From NCBI GenBank assembly GCA_913043205.1, contig CAJWLF010000010.1, forward strand, positions 23,865-87,864: 64,000 nucleotides of DNA. The letters run 5' to 3'. The stretch comes from an uncultured Chloroflexota bacterium (GTDB taxonomy: Bacteria; Chloroflexota; UBA11872; VXNJ01). A model generated the notes under the pieces. That model made no database searches. It was not told the DNA's origin and was given only the letters and a program-made list of their open reading frames with translations. Every line of letters begins with the position of its first letter. Position 1 is the first letter of the stretch. The position numbers were made by a program, and so were the translations under genes. Below, piece after piece: positions 34,312 through 43,007 of the stretch.

Positions 34312-35835
34312 TCAGCTCGATCCTTCAGCAGCTTCTAAAATCACAAAACGTTCGTTCTCATAAGCAACAGCTCTATCACTAAAGCCTAATTCGCCGTAAC
34401 CCACATAATTGTTATTGACAAGTATGAAGTCTAAATCCCATTTAATACAGATATCTCTCACAGGCAACTGTAACACCGGGAAAAAATCATCGTAGTGGTT
34501 GAGGTGGCCAAATGAACTATCTGTACTCAGTACTTTAGCCGTTGAAAAATACAAGGCGAAATCAGCAAGAGAGAGAGGAAACGTCATCAGCCTCTTACCC
34601 TCTCCTTGCTGATCTATCCAAGCTAGGGCCCCTCGCAAATCATCTGTCATAGATCGATCGGTATCACCAGCAACTACATTCCATTGAATGTACAGAGCCG
34701 GCAGTAACCCTCCAAAAACAGCTATGCAAGATAACACTACCCAAAACCACACCTCATTGTCCGAGGCTAGAAGCACGACAGCCACCATTACTGCGGCAGG
34801 CAAGGCTCCATACTCCCCGTACCTCTCCCCTTCACCCGCCCATTCGATCTGCTTTACCTGCCTGATAGCGATCCCAACCATTACAAGAGTAACTACCCAA
34901 ACTGAAAAGAATTCGATTTCTTTCCCCCAAGCCAAAGTCTCAAATAAACTCAACCCAAGTAATCTGTCCAGCAGAAACACGATAGCAAACAATACAAATG
35001 GATTGGCCATCAATATCGCAACAAATGGGGCCTTCCGAACATACTGATAAATCCGGAATACCGCATCCCCACTGTTTTCTCGCTTCTTCGGCAAGCCTCT
35101 TATTTGATGAGCATAACGATTATGAATGTTGCGACTCCACCATCGCAGCATTGCCATGTGACCAATGAATACCCTCCAGTAAAATCCTTTGGTTACAACC
35201 ACCGCCAGAACCCATCCACCCACAAACACACAAATATAAAAGAACGCACCATAAAAGATTGAAAACACTATCGATAAAACTAGCAGAGCCTGCAACGCCA
35301 TGCGATGAGTTAAGAAAAGGACAGTTGCAACGCCAAGACATGGGAACAACCATACCCAATCCGAGTGAATAGCAAATTGAAGTTCCATCAGCAGCAAAAC
35401 CGAGAAAAGCAGAGACGCCAGAGGCCTAGTAGTCAGACTTGAATTTTGCATAATGATGATAGGGGTCAACATATATGCAATTTGGGCTACCAGTGCGGCA
35501 ATCACACTTTCAGTCACTGCGTATACAGTGGCATATACGATCATATTATGGATCACATCAATTGTCGGGCTTACCATCCATTGCCATTTCAACAAAACCC
35601 TACCCGGAAACAATGAGAGCAAAAACCTTAGTACTGGAGGATAATCAGAAGCGTTTTGAATAAGATAACGATCGAAAACTAAACTCGGATTATGTCGCCT
35701 ACTCCTATAGAATTCGGCAACTGCCAAATGGCGCCAAGTATCAATGCCAAAGTACCGATTCTTGAGACGAGGCCATGCTTGAATGAACGCAGAAACAAAA
35801 GCTAATGGAATTGCTACTAAATAGATAGGGTTCAC
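34312..35835 (-). CDS. Polytopic membrane protein, possible GT-C family
   Basis: A protein of 507 residues from a GTG with ten or more hydrophobic segments over the first 400 residues, and a soluble C-terminal part of about 110 residues. The first outside loop has GIDTWRHLAVAEFYR, with an Asp near the position of the GT-C catalytic acidic residue. The C-terminal part (LRGALAWIDQQGEGKRLMTFP) resembles the segment after the membrane part of the AftD-like proteins (ALDWIKQQDAPRILTLPP). That supports a distant GT-C relative without the long beta-rich region. It is cotranscribed with the epimerase gene. Confidence 0.55.
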   Translation of the reverse strand: MNPIYLVAIPLAFVSAFIQAWPRLKNRYFGIDTWRHLAVAEFYRSRRHNPSLVFDRYLIQNASDYPPVLRFLLSLFPGRVLLKWQWMVSPTIDVIHNMIVYATVYAVTESVIAALVAQIAYMLTPIIIMQNSSLTTRPLASLLFSVLLLMELQFAIHSDWVWLFPCLGVATVLFLTHRMALQALLVLSIVFSIFYGAFFYICVFVGGWVLAVVVTKGFYWRVFIGHMAMLRWWSRNIHNRYAHQIRGLPKKRENSGDAVFRIYQYVRKAPFVAILMANPFVLFAIVFLLDRLLGLSLFETLAWGKEIEFFSVWVVTLVMVGIAIRQVKQIEWAGEGERYGEYGALPAAVMVAVVLLASDNEVWFWVVLSCIAVFGGLLPALYIQWNVVAGDTDRSMTDDLRGALAWIDQQGEGKRLMTFPLSLADFALYFSTAKVLSTDSSFGHLNHYDDFFPVLQLPVRDICIKWDLDFILVNNNYVGYGELGFSDRAVAYENERFVILEAAEGSS

Positions 35836-35934
35836 GTAGCCTCATTTCTTGTAGAAGGCATAACCAGAAAGTGGTAATTGCTAGCACATAAATGAATCTG
35901 TAATTGAGATCCCCTAAATGTTAGCGGAGCAACA

Positions 35935-36669
35935 ATGAATAGTACCGCAATTAAATCAATAATTCACACTCCTACGATCTTGGCATTACTAGCCCTTCTA
36001 TGCATCGCTGGTTGGTCTGTGCAACAAACGAGATCCCACGACTATTACAAACAAGGAAGAGTAAAGACTTTTGACCTCGGCCCCTTAGTAGGATCGCTTA
36101 CACAAACTCTCCCCACCCTATCCAAATACACAACCTCCATTAATTACGCCGTGGAACTCCGTGATGCCAATCGAAATGCTTACGTAGTCAATATGCGGAT
36201 GCGAAACGAATTGGGGACTATTATTGCTGAATCCAGAACCAAAATATTTGGTAATGGACATCACGAAATCACGCTGTCTTTCCCTCCAATTACTGCGGCT
36301 AAGCGAAACCTCTATAGTCTAGAAGTCCAACCTGCTGAGAACACAACAGGTCGCTTGTTCATACCCATCGAGTCCAACAATGGCAACCAAACCACTACAC
36401 TGACAACTGCTGACGGCAACAGATATACAGAATGGAATGCCCGATTGACAATATCACGCCAAATTAGGCTAATTACACTCATCCGGGAATTGAGCAAAGC
36501 CAACACTTTATTGCTACTGGCATTTATTTGCGTTGCCACTATCCTTATTTGCACGATCCAGCCCTGTATAAAGAATCTCGGATTAAATTCTACAACTTCC
36601 TGGGTTTGGTCCATCAATACAACAGTCTTTCTGACGGGGATCTATTTTATGGCAGGACCATTTCCATAA
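35935..36669 (+). CDS. Small membrane protein with extracytoplasmic beta module
   Basis: A protein of 244 residues. One N-terminal membrane helix (about 10-27), a beta-rich outside domain (about 35-175; YVVNMRMRNELGTIIAESRT, NLYSLEVQPAENTTGRLFIP), then two C-terminal helices. No catalytic residues are recognised. The plan matches the module in the GT-C enzyme at 4685 and the proteins at 26440 and 44741. GGAG sits about seven bases before the ATG. It is a single plus-strand gene between two minus-strand operons, and its stop abuts the end of the convergent flippase gene exactly. A role as accessory glycan-binding subunit is inference. Confidence 0.6.
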   Translation: MNSTAIKSIIHTPTILALLALLCIAGWSVQQTRSHDYYKQGRVKTFDLGPLVGSLTQTLPTLSKYTTSINYAVELRDANRNAYVVNMRMRNELGTIIAESRTKIFGNGHHEITLSFPPITAAKRNLYSLEVQPAENTTGRLFIPIESNNGNQTTTLTTADGNRYTEWNARLTISRQIRLITLIRELSKANTLLLLAFICVATILICTIQPCIKNLGLNSTTSWVWSINTTVFLTGIYFMAGPFP

Positions 36670-37926
36670 TTATCTGTTGCTAGAGCGCAGAACCCTCACC
36701 GTTTCCCAGGTCAGATACGCAACAACCAAGCTCGAGGCAACGGCGACTGAAGTAGCAATATCTTGTCTGCTAGAGCTAAAAAATACCATTGAGAAAATCA
36801 TTGAGAATGTCAAAACTGTGACAATTCTCCAAACAGATAGATTGTTGATACCTACGTGAAGTTGGGATAGCGCGGAAAACAAAGCAAGCATGGAGCCCGC
36901 TATCGCATACGTAAGTAACATTGCATAATCCACTGAATACCTACCACCGAACACTATGTCAAATAATCGATCTGGAAAAATCACCAGAATCAGCATTATG
37001 AAAGCAAGAATAAGACCAATAACCAAGAGGCTTACCGTTAACACCGGAATCAGAGAACGACCATCTCTAAACGCAGATATACAATGCGGCAACATCACCA
37101 CAGATACGGGAGAAGCAGCAAAAAATAAGGTGCGTCCAAGTAGCGCTATCGCAGCATATTCCGCTGCTTCAAATTCGGAAAAGCGCTGCTTGACAAACAA
37201 AATATCGATATTGAACATCGCCGCGAGAGCAAAAGCTATGATCAATATTTGCAGTTGGGCCGACAGATTAGGTAATGGTCTAATATGCATGTTTTCAAAA
37301 GCCGGAGTCTGCTTAACACTTCGTTTGGCAATCCATCCGCCAATTAGAATCGCTGCAACCGCAGACACTACGGTCGCTGATACAGCCCCTGCTGCAGCAA
37401 ATCCCAACATAACAAACACCACGCCCGATACCAATCGCCCAGCAGTCTCAATTACATTAACCACGCCAAGGTAAACAAATGAATGGATACCCGCCAGCGA
37501 ACCCTTTACAACTATCACCAGAAACGTAGCCACAATTGCGACTCCGGCCACAATAATGCTATATACAGTATCAAGATGCAATAGATCAGCAAACCACCTA
37601 CTAAACAGGCTTAGCACCAATGCCAAAAACAACCCGATAAGTGACACTACTAGTCCTGCCCGAACAATCCATTGCCATAGTTCTTCTCCTCGGCCATGAA
37701 CCCAATATTCGCCAGTCATCTTTATCGTCAAAGTATTTAATGCCAGCCCAGGCACGGTAATAATCGCCAGAAGAGACAAGACCGCAAACATCTCAGCATA
37801 AGCGGGAGGGAGCAGCAGCCGGGCCATGATGAACTGAAAACCGAATCCCAATACATTAACAACGAGTGACAATGACAGCAGGGCTATATTGTCAAACAGG
37901 ATTGTGCCACGCAGACGATTTATCAC
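36670..37926 (-). CDS. Wzx-like polysaccharide flippase (MOP superfamily)
   Basis: A protein of 418 residues from a GTG with about twelve hydrophobic segments spread over its whole length. The opening (FDNIALLSLSLVVNVLGFGF, then ARLLLPPAYAEMFAVLSLL) is typical of oligosaccharide flippases of the MATE/MOP group, which move polyprenyl-diphosphate-linked glycans from the cytoplasmic to the outer face of the membrane. It lies 21 bases downstream of a GT2 gene on the same strand. It is the only recognisable glycan exporter in the 46-kb cluster, so it is the likely route for lipid-linked intermediates assembled inside. Confidence 0.78.
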   Translation of the reverse strand: MINRLRGTILFDNIALLSLSLVVNVLGFGFQFIMARLLLPPAYAEMFAVLSLLAIITVPGLALNTLTIKMTGEYWVHGRGEELWQWIVRAGLVVSLIGLFLALVLSLFSRWFADLLHLDTVYSIIVAGVAIVATFLVIVVKGSLAGIHSFVYLGVVNVIETAGRLVSGVVFVMLGFAAAGAVSATVVSAVAAILIGGWIAKRSVKQTPAFENMHIRPLPNLSAQLQILIIAFALAAMFNIDILFVKQRFSEFEAAEYAAIALLGRTLFFAASPVSVVMLPHCISAFRDGRSLIPVLTVSLLVIGLILAFIMLILVIFPDRLFDIVFGGRYSVDYAMLLTYAIAGSMLALFSALSQLHVGINNLSVWRIVTVLTFSMIFSMVFFSSSRQDIATSVAVASSLVVAYLTWETVRVLRSSNR

Positions 37927-37947
37927 AATATTGTTGGTCCACCCGAA

Positions 37948-39000
37948 TCAGACATCTTCATAATCACGATACACCCCAAAGAAATAGGTTGCAGGCACCT
38001 TTTTTCGAGCAATCTTCATTAAATCTCGATCGGAAATTTGCCTAATTGTGTTTTGAACATATGCCCGTTTGCGCAAGGTGTCACGTAACCCAACAACGTT
38101 CCAAGCCATTGCATGAACAATAGCTTTGGCTTTTGCACTCTGCCCTCGAATGGCATAGATCACTGATAGTAATACACAAATCGCCACATGTACTGGCATA
38201 ACTTTGATCAGCTCAAACAATCCATAATTCTTAATCATCGAGTTGATCCTATTTTTAAACGAATGATAATTCACTAAATAGGAATCAGCCCCTCGACTAG
38301 ACCCAGCAAGTAAATGGGTGACAGTAGCCCTAGGTACGAAATAGACAGTATAACCAGCCAGCCATGCTCTCCAGCACAAATCCGTCTCTTCAAAGTATGC
38401 GAAATACCTTTCGTCAAAAACACCAATTTTGTCCAAAGCCGACCTGCGAAACAACATACAAGCACCCTTAGCAGAAAAAATCGGAAATGGGGTCTCCCAG
38501 CCATCGTCTAATGCGAGGTAACCGCGATGATAAAGCATCCCTGTCCAGGTAAGGTAGTCCCCTATAGAATCTATGCGGGAGGTGTCACGCATCCACAGGA
38601 TTTTAGGTTCAGCACAAGCCACTCCGCTGTTTGCTTCCAAAAAATCAACGAGTTCCTCAAGAAAGTCTTTACTTACCGTCGTATCTGAATTCAAGAAACA
38701 TACGTATTCACCCTGCGACTCTCCATATGCAAGCATGTTCCCACCAACGAACCCTGTATTTTCTGCTAAAGCCATAAGGCGCACCTGCGGAAATTGTTCA
38801 GTTACCATTTCCACAGACCCATCTGTTGATCCATTATCGACAACAATCACCTCAAACGGATCGTACGAGATAGACAGGACTGATGAGAGACAATTTTTAA
38901 GCAAATTACAAGTGTTATAGCTAACTATCAATATTGATACGCACGGCTTCTTAATAGAGTTCACTCCGTTGTTATCACTACAAACATCGTTATTATCCAC
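37948..39000 (-). CDS. GT2 glycosyltransferase, rhamnosyltransferase-like
   Basis: A protein of 350 residues from a GTG. The GT2 core has VSILIVSYNTCNLLKNCLSS, VVDNGSTDGS, NTGFVGGNMLAY, and the catalytic NSDTTV in place of a classic DXD. ETDLCWRAWLAGY holds the probable catalytic base region. This pattern is that of WbbL-type rhamnosyltransferases and related enzymes that extend lipid-linked glycans on the cytoplasmic side. The C-terminal hydrophobic segment around 255-275 may anchor it. It is the first gene of a two-gene operon with the flippase and divergent from asnB, sharing 76 bases of upstream DNA. Sugar specificity is unknown. Confidence 0.85.
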   Translation of the reverse strand: MDNNDVCSDNNGVNSIKKPCVSILIVSYNTCNLLKNCLSSVLSISYDPFEVIVVDNGSTDGSVEMVTEQFPQVRLMALAENTGFVGGNMLAYGESQGEYVCFLNSDTTVSKDFLEELVDFLEANSGVACAEPKILWMRDTSRIDSIGDYLTWTGMLYHRGYLALDDGWETPFPIFSAKGACMLFRRSALDKIGVFDERYFAYFEETDLCWRAWLAGYTVYFVPRATVTHLLAGSSRGADSYLVNYHSFKNRINSMIKNYGLFELIKVMPVHVAICVLLSVIYAIRGQSAKAKAIVHAMAWNVVGLRDTLRKRAYVQNTIRQISDRDLMKIARKKVPATYFFGVYRDYEDV

Positions 39001-39005
39001 TGTAG

Positions 39006-39026
39006 AGTGTAAACACTAAATATAAT
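39006..39026 (+). promoter_or_regulatory. Possible promoter with inverted repeat before asnB
   Basis: A perfect TATAAT (39021-39026) stands about 50 bases before the asnB ATG. Immediately upstream is the inverted repeat AGTGT-AA-ACACT (39006-39017), which could be an operator in the region shared with the divergent GT2 gene. No good -35 hexamer is visible at 16-18 bases, so a repressor or activator site is only a possibility. Confidence 0.35.
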
Positions 39027-39076
39027 CGTCGTATGGAAGTAAGTGTGGTCGACTAGTACCAGGGACTATAGAAAAC

Positions 39077-40999
39077 ATGTGTGGTATAGCCGGAATATTG
39101 CGGACCTCTGACAACGCACCCTCTTTACGTTCTAACGTTATCGAACACATGACCAACTCTCTAATTCATCGTGGCCCCGACACCAGTGGACACTATATCG
39201 ATCACCGGATGGCACTTGGAATGCGGCGTCTAAGTATTATAGATTTAGCAACCGGTGATCAGCCTATGACAAACGAGACGCAAACAATTCATCTTGTTTC
39301 AAATGGTGAGATCTATAACTTTCCTGAACTACGAACTCAACTGACTAAATTAGGTCATTCATTTACAAGTAGCTCTGACACAGAGTGCCTGGTTCACGGC
39401 TACGAAGAGTGGGGAGAGACCCTGTTCAGCCGAATTAATGGCATGTTTGCAACAGCGATATGGGATCCAAATCAAGACAGGTTGCTGCTAGCAAGAGATA
39501 GAACAGGAATCAAGCCGCTTTACTATACTGTTAGCGACGGTCTTTTGATTTTTGGATCAGAATTAAAAGCTATATTGTCCTGCGACTACGTCAATACTGA
39601 ATTGGACCTCAAAGCGCTTGGATTCTACTTGTCCATGGAGAATGTCCCTTCACCCAAATCAATATTCAAAAACATTCACAAATTACGTTCAGGACACTAT
39701 CTGAGAGTCGTTGCCGGTGAAGTTACCGAGATTCAATATTGGGACTTCCAATTAGATCGCAGCGAGAACATTACAGAACAATCACTATTGTCGAAGCCAC
39801 AGGAGTTTCGTGGAATCCTACAGAATGCTGTGCGATCTGAGATGGTTAGTGACGTCCCTGTCGGAGTATTACTTAGTGGTGGATTGGATTCCAGCGCTAT
39901 TGCAGCGCTGGCAGCCAGGGAGGCCACTCATCGCTTACAAACTTTTTCGATCGGATTCGATGAGCCAAGTTTCGATGAATCAAGGTTTGCCCGTGAAGCA
40001 TCGTCTCATATAGGAACTAACCACCACGAAAAGCACTTGACTGCTTCCGATTTACAGCAAGCCCTACCCGAAATAAGTGGATTTCTCGATGAACCCCTAG
40101 CAGATGCATCAATAATTCCTACTTTCCTCGTGTCAAAGTTTGCTAGAGAACATGTCAAAGTAGTCTTAGGGGGGGACGGTGGAGACGAAATGTTGGCTGG
40201 TTATTCAACCATGCAGGCCCACAAAGTTGCAACGGCATATCGAATGCTTCCATCATCGATAAGAGACCATCTAATTCCGAAAATCGCGCAACTTATGCCG
40301 GTAGGTCACAACGATTTCTCTTTCGACTTTAAAGTTTCACGGTTTATCCGGGGTGCTTCGGCTAGCAGATCGCTGCAACATCAAATGTGGCTCGGATCGT
40401 TCTATGGAAAGCAACTCGACGACTTACTGAATGATGATGTTAAGGAACAAATGCTGACAGCAGACGTAGAATTATTGGTAGACCAAGAGCTGGGCAATTG
40501 TCAGGCGGATGACCAGATGAATCGATTGCTAAGACAGGATATGCGGTTCTATATGGAAGGAGGAATTCTTACAAAAGTAGACAGGGCCAGCATGGCTGTT
40601 TCTCTAGAAACCAGAGTACCGTTCCTAAATAAACTTGTTCTCGACTACCTTGAAAGGATCCCGGTGTCATTAAAACTCCGTGGATTCAAACGCAAATGGT
40701 TACTTAGGCAAGCAATGAAGGACCTTCTACCTAAAAACATTCTAGCTCGTAAGAAGAAAGGGTTCAGCATGCCGGTAGCCAAATGGTTGGCCGAAGATCT
40801 TCATGATTTAGCACGGGCCTATTTGGCACCAGAACGAATCAGGAAAGACGGATTATTCAAACCAGAGCACGTAACCGCTTTACTAGATGACCACACAAAA
40901 CGACGACGCAATCACCACAAATTACTGTGGACTTTACTAATGTTTCAGTTGTGGAAATCTGAATGGCTGGATAATAGACAATCGGTAAACCATTTCTAA
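39077..40999 (+). CDS. asnB: Asparagine synthase (glutamine-hydrolysing), AsnB family
   Basis: A protein of 640 residues starting MCGIAGILR, so Cys2 becomes the N-terminal nucleophile of the class-II glutaminase domain (RRLSIIDLATGDQPM, NGEIYNF and DTECLVHGYEEWG are conserved). The synthase domain has the PP-loop SGGLDSS at 267-273 and GGDGGDEMLAGY. It makes an amide with glutamine-derived ammonia through an acyl-adenylate. AsnB paralogues in surface-glycan clusters often amidate an uronic acid or amino-acid substituent rather than aspartate, so the true substrate here may be glycan-linked (inference). Four bases overlap the convergent GT2 gene. Confidence 0.92.
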   Translation: MCGIAGILRTSDNAPSLRSNVIEHMTNSLIHRGPDTSGHYIDHRMALGMRRLSIIDLATGDQPMTNETQTIHLVSNGEIYNFPELRTQLTKLGHSFTSSSDTECLVHGYEEWGETLFSRINGMFATAIWDPNQDRLLLARDRTGIKPLYYTVSDGLLIFGSELKAILSCDYVNTELDLKALGFYLSMENVPSPKSIFKNIHKLRSGHYLRVVAGEVTEIQYWDFQLDRSENITEQSLLSKPQEFRGILQNAVRSEMVSDVPVGVLLSGGLDSSAIAALAAREATHRLQTFSIGFDEPSFDESRFAREASSHIGTNHHEKHLTASDLQQALPEISGFLDEPLADASIIPTFLVSKFAREHVKVVLGGDGGDEMLAGYSTMQAHKVATAYRMLPSSIRDHLIPKIAQLMPVGHNDFSFDFKVSRFIRGASASRSLQHQMWLGSFYGKQLDDLLNDDVKEQMLTADVELLVDQELGNCQADDQMNRLLRQDMRFYMEGGILTKVDRASMAVSLETRVPFLNKLVLDYLERIPVSLKLRGFKRKWLLRQAMKDLLPKNILARKKKGFSMPVAKWLAEDLHDLARAYLAPERIRKDGLFKPEHVTALLDDHTKRRRNHHKLLWTLLMFQLWKSEWLDNRQSVNHF

Positions 41000-41979
41000 C
41001 GACTAAGAGTCCGAGTAACAAACCCTCCTAAAAACCCAACGCCATAGATAATATGAGTAACTAAAATCCCGATCATCGCAAAGCTTGAACAAACCACGTC
41101 TCGTGACCGAGCCAGCATCTCTAGCCAGGAGACAAGAAGAAGAATTCCATAAATAGTAACAACACCGACCCATACACTGAACATTGCTTGCCAATAGGCT
41201 GCCAGAATCGGTCCCAGCAACAAACCTAATACCCACAAACTAGGCAATAAGTACCCTATGCGAAGCGAGGTTCCCGGATAAACCCTGGCAAAATGCCCAC
41301 GATGGATTCCGTAATTGAATATCTGCTTTAGATGGGGCACAAACAGAGGTCTTCTGTGGTGATAAACCAACACTTGCGGGTCATAACGCAGTAACCCGCC
41401 ATTATCACTTAAGTCTGAACATAACTTCGTGTCTTCTCCAGGATAAAAATTGGTGTCAAAGCCTCCTACTTTCATAAAGTCCGACTTCCGTACCAGCAAA
41501 TTCATGGATGGATAGTCATCCACCCACCTGGCTTTCATTGCCAGTACTCTATATCGATACGTGCTACCTCCTAGAAGAGATTCGTACACTAATCCCGAGG
41601 CTCTCGCTAACATCGGATCATCAACAGGGGTGACACCTGGCCCTCCAACCGCAACAATCTCATCATCCACAAATACATCGTGTGCACGAGCCAGCCAGTC
41701 CTGATGAGGATAAGCATCATCATCGATGAAGGCCAATATAGATCCTGCAGAATACTCAGCACCTAAATCCCGTTTTTCACCCGGGCCAATAGACCCCGTT
41801 GGAATTTGGCGGATGTTATAAGGCAAATCGGCAATGGGTTCGTCTGGGAGCACAATGATTTCATACCGACCAAAGCTCTGGATTGAGATTGCTTCAATAC
41901 ATTCTCTTAGATTGCCCGATCCCACTTTGCACGGGATAATAATAGAAAATATGACGTCAGTTTTAGGACATGCAGCCAC
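40996..41979 (-). CDS. GT2 glycosyltransferase with C-terminal membrane segments
   Basis: A protein of 327 residues from a GTG. The GT2 core has FSIIIPCKVGSGNLRECI, GEKRDLGAEYSAGSILAFID and the DXD-like IDDDAYP; GEDTKLCSDL is the probable catalytic base region (ED). Three hydrophobic segments follow in the last 90 residues. It resembles the family of membrane-attached GT2 proteins with EDxxL motifs, such as mycofactocin or hopanoid-cluster glycosyltransferases. It follows the other GT2 gene at 41982 after a two-base gap and is translationally coupled to it. Substrates are unknown. Confidence 0.82.
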   Translation of the reverse strand: MAACPKTDVIFSIIIPCKVGSGNLRECIEAISIQSFGRYEIIVLPDEPIADLPYNIRQIPTGSIGPGEKRDLGAEYSAGSILAFIDDDAYPHQDWLARAHDVFVDDEIVAVGGPGVTPVDDPMLARASGLVYESLLGGSTYRYRVLAMKARWVDDYPSMNLLVRKSDFMKVGGFDTNFYPGEDTKLCSDLSDNGGLLRYDPQVLVYHHRRPLFVPHLKQIFNYGIHRGHFARVYPGTSLRIGYLLPSLWVLGLLLGPILAAYWQAMFSVWVGVVTIYGILLLVSWLEMLARSRDVVCSSFAMIGILVTHIIYGVGFLGGFVTRTLSR

Positions 41980-41981
41980 TA

Positions 41982-42791
41982 TTACTCCTGGTCATAATGC
42001 TTTCTAACACGCATCTCCCAAAATATTTGTATCGTGTCACCAAGCATGTGTAGTACCGAAACCCAACTCACGCTAGAAGTAAACACCAAGTCGATCTTGA
42101 CTGGAAACTCTTCAAATTTCACAAATCCTCTTCGGCGGGCCAGGGCAAGCAACTCTACATCCATAGCAAATCCTCGAATTTTGAGGGAGTTCACAACTGC
42201 ATCCATTACGTCACGCCGCATGAATTTAGCACCAACTTGAGTGTCCAAGACTGTCAGATCGAACAAGCCCTTTGACAGCCCTTGATACCCAAGACTGAAC
42301 ACCCTTCTTATTAACGGATATTTTACATCTGACAATGGATGTCTCTTCGATCCAATAGCTATATCGGCTCCACCCGTCACTATTCGAACCCCTTCTGCAA
42401 TGGCATCAGGCAATATGTCCATACCACCATCAATAAACCCGACTACCTCGCCCGTGCATTCCTTCAACCCAGTACGCACAGCAAAACCTTTTCCTTGGTT
42501 TTTCTGGATTTCTATAACCCTAAGATTCTTCAGGCTCAAATTTTTTGCAACTTCTGCCGATTTGTCGATCAATCCATCCACAACCGCTATTATTTCGTAA
42601 TCGTCGCACCACTCACTCATACTATCGTCAATCCTGCATAAATCTTCAGCCACGGTCTGCTCTTGACGATATATGGGAACCACGACAGAGACACGCCCAC
42701 AGCAACTATTTGTACTCATCCAGTCAGTACCCATCCAGCGCCCATCCCAATCCTTTCCATTTCCGATCATAGAACCCTGTCGTATAAACAT
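41982..42791 (-). CDS. GT2 glycosyltransferase, DPM1-like
   Basis: A protein of 269 residues. GT2 motifs: VSVVVPIYRQEQT, AVVDGLIDKS (in place of VDDGS), NQGKGFAVRTGL, and FIDGGMDILPD where DADGQ is usual. TQVGAKFMRRDV and GFAMDVELLALARRRGF are typical of dolichyl-phosphate-sugar synthase relatives. No membrane helices follow, so it is a soluble, DPM1-type enzyme probably charging polyprenyl phosphate for GT-C enzymes. A later ATG around codon 25 (MSTNSCC) would remove a short poorly conserved leader and may be the true start. The second acidic residue of both D motifs is altered, which leaves activity somewhat uncertain. Confidence 0.8.
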   Translation of the reverse strand: MFIRQGSMIGNGKDWDGRWMGTDWMSTNSCCGRVSVVVPIYRQEQTVAEDLCRIDDSMSEWCDDYEIIAVVDGLIDKSAEVAKNLSLKNLRVIEIQKNQGKGFAVRTGLKECTGEVVGFIDGGMDILPDAIAEGVRIVTGGADIAIGSKRHPLSDVKYPLIRRVFSLGYQGLSKGLFDLTVLDTQVGAKFMRRDVMDAVVNSLKIRGFAMDVELLALARRRGFVKFEEFPVKIDLVFTSSVSWVSVLHMLGDTIQIFWEMRVRKHYDQE

Positions 42792-42850
42792 ACCATCACA
42801 TGAAATCGGTGAGTATTACAGCACGAAGCCGGCAAAAAATAACAACAATA

Positions 42851-42881
42851 CTAGGAAATATTAGAATTTCTAGGTCCTAGA
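42851..42881. promoter_or_regulatory. Inverted repeats upstream of the radical-SAM-like gene
   Basis: TCTAGG-T-CCTAGA (42869-42881) is a perfect 6-1-6 inverted repeat. It is preceded by CTAGGAAAT (42851-42859), which is nearly the complement of AATTTCTAGG (42865-42874). An AT-rich TATAGTAT follows at 42896. The cluster of CTAGG-type half sites could bind a regulator of the gene at 43008 or of the divergent GT2 pair. Confidence 0.3.
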
Positions 42882-42991
42882 GATCACATTCCCTATATAG
42901 TATCGTGACCCGACAAGCAGATTGGAGAGCCCAAGAGCTGTCGAGTCCCGTCGAAAAATCGTAATTTGTTCCATAAAACATGCAATCTTTT

Positions 42992-42998
42992 AAGGGAG
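42992..42998 (+). promoter_or_regulatory. Shine-Dalgarno deciding the radical-SAM-like start
   Basis: AAGGGAG ends nine bases before the GTG at 43008. The only upstream start in frame is a TTG at 42966 without such a signal; it would add 14 residues of no family resemblance. Confidence 0.6.
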
Positions 42999-43007
42999 AC
43001 TCGATCT

